Positions 1-8,297 of a stretch of 64,000 nucleotides of DNA are shown here, piece after piece (the stretch's first letter is position 1; each line of letters begins with the position of its first letter). The stretch comes from an uncultured Treponema sp. (lineage in GTDB: Bacteria > Spirochaetota > Spirochaetia > Treponematales > Treponemataceae). The DNA is taken from contig CAMHMJ010000019.1 of the NCBI GenBank assembly GCA_946186185.1, forward strand, positions 1-64,000, read 5' to 3'. The notes below the pieces were generated by a model. The model saw only the letters and a program-made list of their open reading frames with translations. It was not told where the DNA came from and did no database searches. The position numbers were made by a program, and so were the translations under genes.

Positions 1-53
1 CCTCCCGGGTTTCCATGGCAGCCGCCGTCTGTATATACAACAATTTCTTCCAT
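1..53 (-). CDS. rnhA: Ribonuclease HI, N-terminal fragment (cut by window edge)
   Basis: Only the first 17 codons are inside the window. They read MEEIVVYTDGGCHGNPG, the diagnostic opening of RNase HI, in which the Asp of YTDGG is the first catalytic metal-binding carboxylate. RNase HI cleaves the RNA strand of RNA-DNA hybrids. The ATG at 51-53 lies 11 bp after the topoisomerase stop codon and is preceded by GAAGG about 6 nt upstream, so it is very probably the second gene of that leftward operon. The rest of the enzyme cannot be judged. Confidence 0.85.
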   Translation of the reverse strand, partial: MEEIVVYTDGGCHGNPG

Positions 54-64
54 AAATAACCTTC

Positions 65-1978
65 TTATTCAATATCCACAGTCTGAACTTCTTTTGCGGC
101 TACACGGGTGCCAAGAGCCTTCAGGCCTTTTTCAAGGAAGTCCTCGGCCTTGAAGGTTTCCTGCAAAACCTTAACACGGGGCTTTGGAACATAATTCAGG
201 GTAAACTTGAAGTTCTTTCGGGTATCCACATGAAGCACTTCCACACCCTCTTCCGGCTGGAAAAAGTAGTCCCGGTTCATGATGTAAGCCCCAACCCGGG
301 TTCGCTTTATGTATACAAACTGGGTTTCCGGGTCCCGGTAGATTACCGTAAACAGAACCTTGGAAAGAGATTCCTTGTCTGCAAAGCCACAGTAACGCAT
401 TTCAGGCCCTACGAACAGCTTTTTCGGAGCTTCCACAACCGAATAGATTCCGCTTTTTCGTACAAAAATAACTCTGTCGTAAGGGGTAACCTTGAAAAGC
501 TCGTTTCCTCCCGGAACCTGAAGTCCCAGATAGCCGGACTTTTCGTCGTACCGCAGAGAACTGTCCCTCTTTACAACCGCCTTTACATCAACAGTCTTGA
601 TGTTCGTAATCTTTGTGCGGCGCTTGATTGTTGCCGGATCCAGTTTCTTTTCAATTCCATCCAGATAACTGATGGCATATTCAACCAGGTGCTTCAACAG
701 CTTGTTGATTTCCTTAATGCGGGCGTTGATTGCCTGAACTTCCTTCCGGTTTTTGTTGATGTCATAAAGGGAAATACGGCGGATCGGGATTTTAAGAAGG
801 TGTTCAACGTCTTCATCCGTAATGTCCCGGATAAGCTCAGCCTTGAAAGGCTTAAATCCGTCTTTAACGGCCTTATTTACCGCTTCCTCAGTTTTCATTT
901 CCTCGATTTTCTTGTAAATGCGCTCTTCAACGAAGATTCGCTCCAGGGTTCGCAGGTGAAGCTTTTCCATCAGGTCAAGTTTTTCAAGCTCCAGCTCCTG
1001 CTTTAAGATTCCAGTAAGCTGCTTTGCGTGGTATTCGATTACCTGGGTACAGGTCATCTGAACCGGCATGTTGTCCTTGATTACAAGAAGGTTACAGTAA
1101 ACCGTTTTTTCGCACTCGGTGAAGGCATACAGGCTGTCTACAACATCCTTTACGTAAACTCCACGAGGAAGTTTTATTTCTATATTTACGTCCTTTGCGG
1201 TGTAGTCATTTATGGAAGCGATTTTTACCTTTCCGTTTTTGGCAGCCTTTTCAATTGAGTCCATAAGGCTTTCTGAGGTTGAACCGTACGGAAGTTCCGT
1301 GATGATGATTTTCTTTTCGTCACTGGTGTCCATTTTTGCCCGGGCAACCAGTTTTCCAAGACCGTCTTTGTATTCGCTTACATCGATTAAACCTCCGGTC
1401 TGAAAATCCGGGAAAAGCTCAAACTTTTCGCCACGAAGGCAGGCTTTTTCCGCCTCGATTACCTCGTGAACGTTGTGGCTCATAATCTGGGTGGACATAC
1501 CAACGGCAATACCCTCGGCACCCATAATCAGAACCAGAGGAAGCTTTGCCTGAAAAGCCACAGGCTCTGTATCTCGTCCGTCATAAGTGTCAACATACTG
1601 AGTAATGCGGGGATTGGTATTTAAAATATCTTCCGTAATCGGGCGAAGGCGGCACTCAATGTATCGGGGAGCGGAAGCCGAGTCGCCGGTATACATATTT
1701 CCGAAGTTTCCCTGCTTGTCGATAAAAAGCTCTTTATTGGCAAGATTTACCAGGGCCGTGTAAATTGAAGCGTCTCCGTGAGGGTGGTAAGCCATAACCT
1801 TACCCACAACATTTGCAACCTTCACAAAGCGTCCGTCGTCGGTCTTAATCATCGTGTGAATGATACGCCGCTGAACAGGCTTTAAACCGTCGATGATATC
1901 AGGAATCGCTCTGTCTCGAATTACATAACTTGCATACTGAATGAAATTTTCGTCGAAGAGATTTTTAACGTAAGCCAT
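65..1978 (-). CDS. DNA topoisomerase IV subunit A-like / GyrA paralog
   Basis: Type IIA topoisomerase DNA-cleaving subunit, 637 aa. The sequence shows the opening YASYVIRDRAIPDIIDGLKP, the HPHGDASIY region and SAPRYIE, whose Tyr106 should form the covalent link to DNA. A C-terminal wing from about residue 480 is short, making the protein nearer ParC than the usual 800-residue GyrA. It should act with a GyrB/ParE partner that is not in the window, in decatenation or supercoil control. Because spirochaetes often carry a GyrA plus a shorter paralog, I do not choose between parC and a second gyrA. The start follows an SD-like AGGGTGGG. It is divergent from the methyltransferase and followed by rnhA. 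Confidence 0.88.
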   Translation of the reverse strand: MAYVKNLFDENFIQYASYVIRDRAIPDIIDGLKPVQRRIIHTMIKTDDGRFVKVANVVGKVMAYHPHGDASIYTALVNLANKELFIDKQGNFGNMYTGDSASAPRYIECRLRPITEDILNTNPRITQYVDTYDGRDTEPVAFQAKLPLVLIMGAEGIAVGMSTQIMSHNVHEVIEAEKACLRGEKFELFPDFQTGGLIDVSEYKDGLGKLVARAKMDTSDEKKIIITELPYGSTSESLMDSIEKAAKNGKVKIASINDYTAKDVNIEIKLPRGVYVKDVVDSLYAFTECEKTVYCNLLVIKDNMPVQMTCTQVIEYHAKQLTGILKQELELEKLDLMEKLHLRTLERIFVEERIYKKIEEMKTEEAVNKAVKDGFKPFKAELIRDITDEDVEHLLKIPIRRISLYDINKNRKEVQAINARIKEINKLLKHLVEYAISYLDGIEKKLDPATIKRRTKITNIKTVDVKAVVKRDSSLRYDEKSGYLGLQVPGGNELFKVTPYDRVIFVRKSGIYSVVEAPKKLFVGPEMRYCGFADKESLSKVLFTVIYRDPETQFVYIKRTRVGAYIMNRDYFFQPEEGVEVLHVDTRKNFKFTLNYVPKPRVKVLQETFKAEDFLEKGLKALGTRVAAKEVQTVDIE

Positions 1979-2010
1979 TTTCCCACCCTAAGCTTATTTT
2001 TGAATATTTG

Positions 2011-2062
2011 ATTTTAACCGAAAAGAACGGAATTTACAATAGAAGAAATTTAATGCTATACT
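2011..2062. promoter_or_regulatory. Back-to-back promoters with overlapping -35 boxes
   Basis: Leftward promoter for the topoisomerase: TTGTAA (complement of 2034-2039), 17 bp spacer, TAAAAT (complement of 2011-2016). Rightward promoter for the methyltransferase: TTTACA (2033-2038), 18 bp spacer, extended -10 TGC-TATACT (2057-2062). The two -35 elements occupy the same six base pairs on opposite strands, so polymerase can hold only one at a time. The rightward start site should fall on or beside the ATG at 2069, giving a leaderless mRNA. Confidence 0.65.
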
Positions 2063-2068
2063 CTCCCC

Positions 2069-2656
2069 ATGGAAGAAATTACTGACATTAAAAGATTTGC
2101 ACGGAAAAACGACGTTCCGGTATTAAAGGACGACGGAGCGGATTTTATCTGCAATTACATAAAAGAACATAATGTAAAGCGGGTTCTTGAAATCGGTACA
2201 GCCATCGGCTACTCGGCTATCCGGTTTGCACAGGTTTCCCCGAAAGTTCACGTTACAACAATCGAAGTGAACATTGACCGGCTTATCAAGGCAAAGCAGA
2301 ACTTTCACGACACGGGAACAGAAGACCAGATTACTTCTCTGGGAGGAGACGCCCTTTTAATGGAGGTTCCGGGAGAATTCGACCTGATTTTTATAGACGC
2401 TGCAAAGGCTCAGTACATCCGGTTCTTTGAAAAGTTCAAGGCAAACCTGGCAAAGGGCGGCGTTTTCATAAGCGACAATCTGGCCTTCCACGGAATGGTT
2501 GAAGATATTTCCCTGACCCACAACTACAGCACCATAAAGTTGGTAAAAAAAATCCGGAAGTACATCGATTTTCTGAAAGCAAACACCGAGTTCCACACTG
2601 ACTTTTACGAATGCGGCGACGGAATTGCTGTTTCAAGAAGAATAACGGAATGCTGA
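2069..2656 (+). CDS. SAM-dependent O-methyltransferase (class I, TrmR/YrrM-like)
   Basis: 195 aa, the usual length of bacterial caffeoyl-CoA-type O-methyltransferases. SAM-binding motif I is VLEIGTAIGYSAIRFA (about residues 37-52), with an acidic residue after it (TTIEVN). FDLIFIDAAKAQY (about 106-118) matches the metal and SAM-binding region of this family. Known relatives include TrmR, which methylates 5-hydroxyuridine in the tRNA wobble position; that substrate is only a possibility here. There is no SD, but an extended -10 ends 6 nt before the ATG, so the start is set by the promoter. It is followed at a distance by carD, which has its own promoter. Confidence 0.82.
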   Translation: MEEITDIKRFARKNDVPVLKDDGADFICNYIKEHNVKRVLEIGTAIGYSAIRFAQVSPKVHVTTIEVNIDRLIKAKQNFHDTGTEDQITSLGGDALLMEVPGEFDLIFIDAAKAQYIRFFEKFKANLAKGGVFISDNLAFHGMVEDISLTHNYSTIKLVKKIRKYIDFLKANTEFHTDFYECGDGIAVSRRITEC

Positions 2657-2705
2657 CGACCACAGGACTTCCTGATTATAATTTGCTACATTTCAAAACA
2701 ATAAA

Positions 2706-2734
2706 TTGAATTTTGTAAAAATTTGTGGTATAAT
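2706..2734 (+). promoter_or_regulatory. carD promoter, nearly leaderless
   Basis: TTGAAT (2706-2711), 17 bp spacer, TATAAT (2729-2734) preceded by TGG, an extended -10. The predicted start site is about 2741, leaving only about 2 nt before the ATG at 2743. No SD is present. Confidence 0.75.
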
Positions 2735-2742
2735 ACTAGAAT

Positions 2743-3429
2743 ATGAGTGATACAAAATTCCAAATTGACCAGAAAGTTGTGTACCCAAGCCAGGGCGTAG
2801 GGGTTGTCACAGAAGTTTTCACAAAGAATTTTAGAGGCGAGGACATTCTCTACTACAAAATATACATCGAATCCTCAGACATGATTGTAATGATTCCTGT
2901 AAGCAAGGCAGAAGAGCTTGGAATCCGCCCGATTGTTTCCGCTGAAGAAGCTCAGAAGGCGCTGGATCTGCTTTCTGATGATTTTGAACCGATTACATCA
3001 GACTGGAAACTCCGCTACCAGATGAACCTTGACCTTCTCAAAAAGGGAACTATTTCTGATATTGCAGCAATTGTGCGCTGTCTTTATAACCGAAGCAAAA
3101 TTAAGGAGCTTCCAATCCTTGAAAGAAAGCTCTACGATAACGCAAAAAAACTTCTTGAGGACGAGGTTTCTCTTGCAATGGGAAAACCACTCAAGGAAGT
3201 TGAATCCACGATTCATACAAAGCTTGAACCGCCGGGAGCCGCAATCAAAGTAAAGAAAATCATCGAAGATGAAGAAGACGAAGACGATTCACTTATGGAT
3301 GATGTAAACTCTGATTCAAAGAGCAGAAGCCGCGACGATTCTGATACTGACGACGATTCCGATGCAGATGACGCAGGCGACATGGGCGACGACGACTATG
3401 ATGACGGAGCCGACGACGAGGAATTCTAA
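2743..3429 (+). CDS. carD: CarD/CdnL-family RNA polymerase-binding transcription regulator
   Basis: CarD family proteins bind RNA polymerase beta and stabilise open complexes, notably at rRNA promoters. The N-terminal Tudor-like RNAP-interaction domain is recognisable from residue 7 (IDQKVVYPSQGVGVVTEV), followed by a helical region to about 165. After that comes a strongly acidic, low-complexity tail (about 175-228) of Asp, Glu and Ser, which is longer than in typical CarD. The tail-coding DNA overlaps the start of ispDF, and the carD-ispD-ispF order is known from actinobacteria, so the arrangement is probably ancient or functionally favoured. The strong, near-leaderless promoter suggests housekeeping expression. 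Confidence 0.88.
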   Translation: MSDTKFQIDQKVVYPSQGVGVVTEVFTKNFRGEDILYYKIYIESSDMIVMIPVSKAEELGIRPIVSAEEAQKALDLLSDDFEPITSDWKLRYQMNLDLLKKGTISDIAAIVRCLYNRSKIKELPILERKLYDNAKKLLEDEVSLAMGKPLKEVESTIHTKLEPPGAAIKVKKIIEDEEDEDDSLMDDVNSDSKSRSRDDSDTDDDSDADDAGDMGDDDYDDGADDEEF

Positions 3430-4735
3430 TTTCTATTCAGAAGAGAGCGTTGCCGTAATTATCGCTGCGGCAGGCTCTTCAACCAGAATGAAGTCCTCTG
3501 TCAAAAAAGAGTACCTTCCGCTTAAGGGCGGAACGGTATTATCCTGTGCCGTAAAGGCATTCCTGAAATCAATAAATCCCGAATATCTTGTAATAACCTA
3601 TCCAAAAAATCAGCTTGAAGAAGCAAAAAGCGCCCTTTTCTGCGATGCTGAATTAAAGCTCCTTCTGGACACCTTAAAAAACTCCCCGACTGGATTAAAA
3701 CTCATTTTTGCGGAAGGCAGCACTACCCGGCAGAAATCCATATTAAATGCCCTTCTTGAGCTGGAGAAACTACATAATGAAGTTTCTGGCAGAAGAACCT
3801 ATCCAGAGAACTCTCCTGCAAAATCAACTTCAAACTCAGATAACGGTCTGGCAGCAAAGACAGCTCCGCTCAATTGCCCCCGCTACGTTTTAATCCACGA
3901 CGGCGCCCGTCCCTTCATCGATTCTGAAACGATCAGAAATACCCTTGAAGCAGCCATAAAATACAAGGCCGCAGTTCCTGCCCTCACACCTACAGACACT
4001 CAGAAAATGCTGGACGAAGAGGGATTCATAAGCGAACATTTACAGAGAAGCAGGATGGCAGCCGTTCAGACACCCCAGGGCTTTGAGTTTCTTCCACTTT
4101 TAGAGGCCCACAAAAAAGCCGCTCAGGAAGGAAAAGAATACACTGACGATACAGAAATCTACGGAAAATACGCCGGAAAAGTAAAAATTGTTCCGGGCTC
4201 TGAAGAAAACATCAAAATCACCTACGCAAAAGACTACAAAAAAGAGGAAAACCAGATGAATGAAATCCGCACCGGCCTCGGCTATGACCTTCACCGCTTA
4301 AAGGAAGGAAGAAAGCTTGTTATCGGCGGAATTGAAATTCCTTTTGAAAAAGGCGAAGACGGTCACTCGGACGGAGACGCCCTGCTTCATGCAGTTACGG
4401 ACAGCCTTTTAGGCGCCAGCGGCCTTGGTGACATCGGAAGCTATTTTCCTCCGGAAGAAGCAAAATGGAAGGATGCTGATTCCAAAGAGCTTTTGCGCAC
4501 TGTCTGGCAGGATGTAAAAAAAGCCGGCTGGAAAATCGGAAACATCGACTGCGTTATAAAACTGGAAAAGCCAAAGTTTCTTCCATACAGAAACCAGGTT
4601 ATAAAATCAATTGCAGAAATTCTCGAAACAGAAGAAAGCCGTGTATTCGTAAAGGCAAAAACCGGGGAAAAACTGGGGGATATCGGCGAAGGAAGGGCCA
4701 TTGAAGTCTGGGTAACTGCCCTTCTGATGAAATAG
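3398..4735 (+). CDS. ispDF: Bifunctional IspD/IspF (MEP isoprenoid pathway)
   Basis: A single reading frame fuses two enzymes. The IspD half (MEP cytidylyltransferase) begins with VAVIIAAAGSSTRMKSS, binding CTP, and has IHDGARPF and TDDTEIYG. The IspF half (MECDP synthase) starts near MNEIRTGLGYDLHRL at 4256 and carries the zinc and substrate residues in DLHR and GHSDGDALLHAVTDSLLG. The step between them, IspE, is not in the window. IspD holds an unusual Ser/Asn-rich insertion of about 40 residues (roughly residues 125-165) before the HDGARPF strand. No start exists after the carD stop; ATGs at 3398/3401 inside the carD tail are the nearest, so translation is probably coupled. The exact start is uncertain. 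Confidence 0.87.
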   Translation: MMTEPTTRNSNFYSEESVAVIIAAAGSSTRMKSSVKKEYLPLKGGTVLSCAVKAFLKSINPEYLVITYPKNQLEEAKSALFCDAELKLLLDTLKNSPTGLKLIFAEGSTTRQKSILNALLELEKLHNEVSGRRTYPENSPAKSTSNSDNGLAAKTAPLNCPRYVLIHDGARPFIDSETIRNTLEAAIKYKAAVPALTPTDTQKMLDEEGFISEHLQRSRMAAVQTPQGFEFLPLLEAHKKAAQEGKEYTDDTEIYGKYAGKVKIVPGSEENIKITYAKDYKKEENQMNEIRTGLGYDLHRLKEGRKLVIGGIEIPFEKGEDGHSDGDALLHAVTDSLLGASGLGDIGSYFPPEEAKWKDADSKELLRTVWQDVKKAGWKIGNIDCVIKLEKPKFLPYRNQVIKSIAEILETEESRVFVKAKTGEKLGDIGEGRAIEVWVTALLMK

Positions 4736-4745
4736 TACCGCTGCT

Positions 4746-4777
4746 GAAAAAAAAGCCCCGTCCTCAAAGGACAGGGC
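4746..4777 (-). terminator. Rho-independent terminator of the 4796-5392 gene
   Basis: On the minus strand GCCCTGTCCT, a 3-nt loop and AGGACGGGGC pair with one mismatch and are followed by eight Ts. It sits just after the stop of the leftward gene and between convergent genes. On the plus strand the T-run is missing. Confidence 0.75.
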
Positions 4778-4795
4778 AGTCTGAACTTCAAAAAA

Positions 4796-5392
4796 CTAGC
4801 GAAGATTTATACAGAAAGAAACATACGGAGAGAAAGCAAAACGGTTGTAGTAATCGTAGCTGTCATGAACTGATTTTCCGTCTTTGATTGTCTGCCCGAT
4901 ACAAAGCGGGTCAAAATAGAAGGTAATTCCGATTACAGGCGAAAAAAGCCTGTTAGGAGTAAACTTCATCTGACCATCAGCGGTTACACCAAACTGAATC
5001 TTTGTGTTATCGCTTTCGTTATAACCGTCCCCAGAAGAATATTCTGAATTGCTTTCCGAATAGTAGAAGAAGTTTGCACCAAATCCACCCTGAAAACGCA
5101 TTGCTTCGTTCAAATCGTTACCGAAGGCAGCACCCACAGAAAAATTGAAGCAGCCATTTCCGGAAAAATTCAAGCCTAGCATTTCAAAAACACCGAAATG
5201 CTCCCCTTCATCAATAAAGTTGTAGTTAATTACCCCCAGTTCGGCAACAGTTTCTGCATTACCAAGGGCTTCGTCATTAATCTGGTATGAAACCTGTGAA
5301 AAAACAGGACACAGTCTTAACTGAAGGTCCGTTTTTGCAAAGGAAAGCATTCCCAAAAACAACATACATACAAAGCCAATTAATTTTTTCAT
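4796..5392 (-). CDS. Exported protein, probable small outer-membrane beta-barrel, unknown role
   Basis: 198 aa with a clear signal peptide (MKKLIGFVCMLFLGMLSFAK). The mature part is rich in Gly, Phe, Tyr and Asn in alternating patterns (for example LNFSGNGCFNFSVGAAF), as expected of amphipathic beta strands, and ends in strands closing with CINLR. I recognise no family. It resembles many treponemal surface proteins of unknown function only in style. It is followed by its own terminator and lies downstream of the membrane gene at 5422-5946, from which it is separated by about 30 bp. Confidence 0.6.
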   Translation of the reverse strand: MKKLIGFVCMLFLGMLSFAKTDLQLRLCPVFSQVSYQINDEALGNAETVAELGVINYNFIDEGEHFGVFEMLGLNFSGNGCFNFSVGAAFGNDLNEAMRFQGGFGANFFYYSESNSEYSSGDGYNESDNTKIQFGVTADGQMKFTPNRLFSPVIGITFYFDPLCIGQTIKDGKSVHDSYDYYNRFAFSPYVSFCINLR

Positions 5393-5421
5393 AAAAACTC
5401 CGAATATACAGTTTTATAAAA

Positions 5422-5946
5422 TTATTTACCGCCCAGCGAAAACAGCGCAGTAAACAAACCAAAGCTTCCTGCCATCATTATAAGTCCTGCAAGCAGAACT
5501 CCCAGCATAACCGCAAGAGCCGTATCCCGTTTTCTCATATCAAGAAGGCTGGCAGCCAGTGTTCCCGTCCAGGCACCGGTTCCCGGAAGGGGAATTCCAA
5601 CAAACAGAAGAAGTCCTACAAAGACACCCCTTCCCGCCTTGCTGGTCATTTTTTCACCGGCAGCCTTTCCCTTCACAAGAAAGAAGGTACACATTTTTCC
5701 GATATAACGCTTATCCTGTCCCCACTCCAGAAATTTTCTGGCAAAAAAATAAATTACAGGAACAGGAATCATATTCCCGATAATAGCCGTAATATAAATT
5801 GTTACAATATAAAACGGCGGAAGCACCTGAGACTCCTCAAGCTCCAGTGCCCGCTGAATAAGGGCAAAGCCCACAGGAATCGCTCCCCTGAGCTCAATCA
5901 GAGGAACCATGGAAATCAAAAAAACAATCAGATAGTACTTGAACAT
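5422..5946 (-). CDS. Putative small multidrug export family membrane protein (COG2426)
   Basis: 174 aa, almost wholly hydrophobic, with about four to five membrane segments. The first carries the family signature IELRGAIPVGFAL, and the second half has FVGIPLPGTGAWTGTLAASLL, both characteristic of the Sm_multidrug_ex family (Pfam PF06695). The name comes from weak early data and no substrate is established. It is the last but one gene in a leftward run that includes the SPFH and NfeD genes, 12 bp after the SPFH stop, so co-transcription with them is likely. Confidence 0.75.
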   Translation of the reverse strand: MFKYYLIVFLISMVPLIELRGAIPVGFALIQRALELEESQVLPPFYIVTIYITAIIGNMIPVPVIYFFARKFLEWGQDKRYIGKMCTFFLVKGKAAGEKMTSKAGRGVFVGLLLFVGIPLPGTGAWTGTLAASLLDMRKRDTALAVMLGVLLAGLIMMAGSFGLFTALFSLGGK

Positions 5947-5958
5947 AACAAGACTATA

Positions 5959-6876
5959 CTATTTTTTTGAAACTTCTGTAAGTGTAGATACAAGACCTGC
6001 CATATTCTGAAGATCTGCAGGAATTATAATCTTTGTAGCCTTTCCGTCGCTGGCTGCTTCAAAGGCTTCAAGACTTCTGAGCTTTAATACAGCGGCATCA
6101 ATTCCGGCTTCCTTCAAAAGCTTCAAGCCCTGTGCCTTAGCATTCTGAATTTCACGGATTGCCTCTGCTTCACCAAGAGCCTTCTGAATAGACGCTTCTT
6201 TTTCTGCCTGAGCTTCAAGGATTTTTGCTTCCTTATCTGCTTCTGCCTCAAGAATCTTAGACTGCTTCTGACCTTCAGCAACAAGAATTGCAGACTGCTT
6301 TTCACCTTCAGCCTTAAGGATGGATTCGCGGCGTTCTCGTTCAGCACGCATCTGCTTTTCCATTGCTTCCTTGATTGCTTCCGGCGGCATAATATTCTTT
6401 ACTTCAACGCGGTTTACCTTGATTCCCCATGGATCCGTTGCTTCATCAAGGATACTGCGCATTTTTGTATTGATTACATCGCGGCTGGTAAGAGTCTGAT
6501 CAAGCTCAAGCTCACCGATAATATTACGAAGAGTTGTTGCACTCAGGTTTTCAAGAGCGTTAATTGGCCGCTCAACGCCATAGGTGTAGAGCTTTGGATC
6601 GGTAATCTGAAAATAGACAACCGTATCAATCATCATGGTAACATTATCTTTTGTGATAACCGGCTGCGGTTCAAAATCAAGGACCTTTTCCTTTAAGGAC
6701 ATCTTGTTGGCAATTCTGTCGAGGAAAGGAATTTTTACATGAAGACCAACCTGCCATACTGAAGAAAAGGCACCAAGCCGCTCAATAACATAAGCCTGAG
6801 ACTGAGGAACAATTCTGATATTTACAATAATCAGAATTACAATTAAAACAAGAAGTGCGATTATTACGTACATCAT
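5959..6876 (-). CDS. SPFH/stomatin-like membrane scaffold protein (QmcA/paraslipin type)
   Basis: 305 aa with one N-terminal membrane anchor (residues 3-22), an SPFH (band 7) domain from about 24 to 180 (VPQSQAYVIERLGAFSSVW, ITKDNVTMMIDTVVYFQI), then a long charged coiled coil rich in Glu, Lys and Ala (about 185-240). Such proteins form large membrane-associated oligomers and organise membrane microdomains or proteases. The start ATG-ATG follows GGAG, which overlaps the nfeD stop, so translation is coupled. Pairing with NfeD is the rule for this family and supports the call. Confidence 0.88.
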   Translation of the reverse strand: MMYVIIALLVLIVILIIVNIRIVPQSQAYVIERLGAFSSVWQVGLHVKIPFLDRIANKMSLKEKVLDFEPQPVITKDNVTMMIDTVVYFQITDPKLYTYGVERPINALENLSATTLRNIIGELELDQTLTSRDVINTKMRSILDEATDPWGIKVNRVEVKNIMPPEAIKEAMEKQMRAERERRESILKAEGEKQSAILVAEGQKQSKILEAEADKEAKILEAQAEKEASIQKALGEAEAIREIQNAKAQGLKLLKEAGIDAAVLKLRSLEAFEAASDGKATKIIIPADLQNMAGLVSTLTEVSKK

Positions 6877-6880
6877 CTTT

Positions 6881-7345
6881 TTACTCCGTTTTTTCTGTTT
6901 CTTTTGGTTTTATAGTTAAAGTATTTCCCTGAACATCGGTTACAACACAGACAGTATCTTTTGCAATTTCTTCAGAACCTTCGGCAGTTACAGTCCAGAC
7001 GGTTCCGTTTTTTGCCTTTGCCTCGCCTTTCTTGAAGGATTCAATTGCGCTTACAACCAGAACCTCCTGACCAAGCATGGAGCTTACATTCATTTTGTCC
7101 TGACCCAGCTTTAATTTCTTTACGGCAAAAGGCCGGGTAAATACAATCAGAACTATGGTTAGAACCACAAAAATCAAAAGCTGCCACCGGAAAGGAAGGG
7201 CCGTTCGTGAAATAAAGATCATAGGAATTGCAGCAAGTGCTGCCCACACTGTAGTCAAAGCCATCGTAAACGCTTCTACAACCACAAAGATAACTAAAAG
7301 AGAAAGCCAGAACCATGGCAAATGTGCAACTAAAAATTCAACCAT
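6881..7345 (-). CDS. NfeD-family membrane protein, SPFH partner
   Basis: 154 aa: membrane helices at about residues 10-30, 33-48 and 55-70, then a soluble OB-fold-like domain with LGQEVLVVSAIESFKKGEAK and TVWTVTAE, typical of the short NfeD1b type lacking the ClpP-like protease. NfeD proteins act with SPFH scaffolds in membrane quality control. The ATG has no SD, but a -10 (GATAAT) sits 7 nt upstream, so the SPFH operon probably begins here with a leaderless mRNA. Confidence 0.85.
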   Translation of the reverse strand: MVEFLVAHLPWFWLSLLVIFVVVEAFTMALTTVWAALAAIPMIFISRTALPFRWQLLIFVVLTIVLIVFTRPFAVKKLKLGQDKMNVSSMLGQEVLVVSAIESFKKGEAKAKNGTVWTVTAEGSEEIAKDTVCVVTDVQGNTLTIKPKETEKTE

Positions 7346-7352
7346 AACTTGA

Positions 7353-7381
7353 ATTATCAGATATTTATCGCAAATTTTAAA
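7353..7381 (-). promoter_or_regulatory. Leaderless promoter of the nfeD-SPFH operon
   Basis: TTTAAA (7376-7381), 17 bp spacer, GATAAT (complement of 7353-7358), then 7 nt to the ATG at 7345. Confidence 0.55.
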
Positions 7382-7532
7382 GTAAAAAATGAAGGAAACG
7401 AAAAGATTTGTCTTTGAATTTTAGAAATCGTTTAGAAAGCAGAAACACGCTGATTACAGAGCCAGGCTTTCGAAAACCCGGGCTGACATATTATCAGGTC
7501 GGTCGCAAAACCTGCGGGCATTTTATTTCCGA

Positions 7533-7561
7533 TTGAACTCACAGTAATTCTTCTATATAAT
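7533..7561 (+). promoter_or_regulatory. Promoter of the C39-like lipoprotein / metY unit
   Basis: TTGAAC (7533-7538), 17 bp spacer, TATAAT (7556-7561). The start site near 7568 gives a leader of about 28 nt carrying GGAGGA at 7585-7590, so this transcript is conventionally led. The rest of the 250 bp gap after nfeD shows only short GC-rich inverted repeats around 7465-7520. Confidence 0.7.
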
Positions 7562-7595
7562 TTACAAAAGCGTTTACAAAATACGGAGGAACCAA

Positions 7596-8273
7596 GTGAA
7601 AAAAATTAAGTTACTTTCAATCATCTCATTTATTGCAATAGCATTATTCTCAGGCTGCAAAAACGATTCAGATTCTGAAAATACAGCTGATCCAAAAACT
7701 ACACCCGAGCCGGAAACATATGTGTTACAGAGCGAAAACTCCTGCGGAGCCTATTCCCTGGCCTACTACCTTGCTGAAACAGGACAGATTTCCGTATCAA
7801 ATATAGAAACTAAAGCCGAAGAAATCTATCAGAAAGTTAAATTTGATGAAAGCGCAGGAATGGGTGAATACAGCGACCCTGTAAAAATCGTAGAAGAAAT
7901 CTTAAAAAACGATTATGCAAAAGAAGCCGAAATGAAAATGACAGCTTCTTCAAATCCAACTCCTGCAGAAAGCGTCCTTACAAAGCTTGCTTCTAATTTT
8001 GGAATCACAGACTACAAAACCTTTACCAGCGTAGAAGCAGGTCTTGACAAAAACCAGTACCTGATTGAAATCGTAGTTCCAAATCCGGATCAGGACTTTA
8101 CAAGTCATCGTATTTACCTTCACTACATTTTGACCTACTGGAAAGACGGAAAGCTGGTAACCCGGGATCCTGGAAGAGGAGACGAAGTCCTTCGCTCAAG
8201 TCTTGAGGACGGAACTAATGAAAGCTATCTTTTCTGCAACGGCGGAATTGTTATTACACCTAAAACAAACTAA
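7596..8273 (+). CDS. Lipoprotein with a C39-like cysteine peptidase fold, unknown substrate
   Basis: 225 aa, starting at GTG 5 nt after GGAGGA. The signal peptide ends in a lipobox LFSGC (Cys21), so the protein should be lipidated and periplasmic or surface exposed. QSENSCGAYSLAYYLAE places a Cys (Cys50) at the start of a helix, and later SHRIYLHYILTYWKDGKLVTRDPG supplies a His (about 171) and an Asp in a beta-hairpin, the Cys-His-Asp order of papain-like C39 bacteriocin-processing and related peptidases. Whether it cleaves peptides or only binds them is unknown. It is 24 bp upstream of metY and probably co-transcribed, with no evident functional link. Confidence 0.65.
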   Translation: MKKIKLLSIISFIAIALFSGCKNDSDSENTADPKTTPEPETYVLQSENSCGAYSLAYYLAETGQISVSNIETKAEEIYQKVKFDESAGMGEYSDPVKIVEEILKNDYAKEAEMKMTASSNPTPAESVLTKLASNFGITDYKTFTSVEAGLDKNQYLIEIVVPNPDQDFTSHRIYLHYILTYWKDGKLVTRDPGRGDEVLRSSLEDGTNESYLFCNGGIVITPKTN

Positions 8274-8297
8274 AGAAAATATATAGAGGAAAAAAAA

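Noticed and set aside
230..1006. Long plus-strand frame opposite the topoisomerase gene
   Set aside because: Antisense shadow; the minus strand encodes a conserved enzyme throughout.
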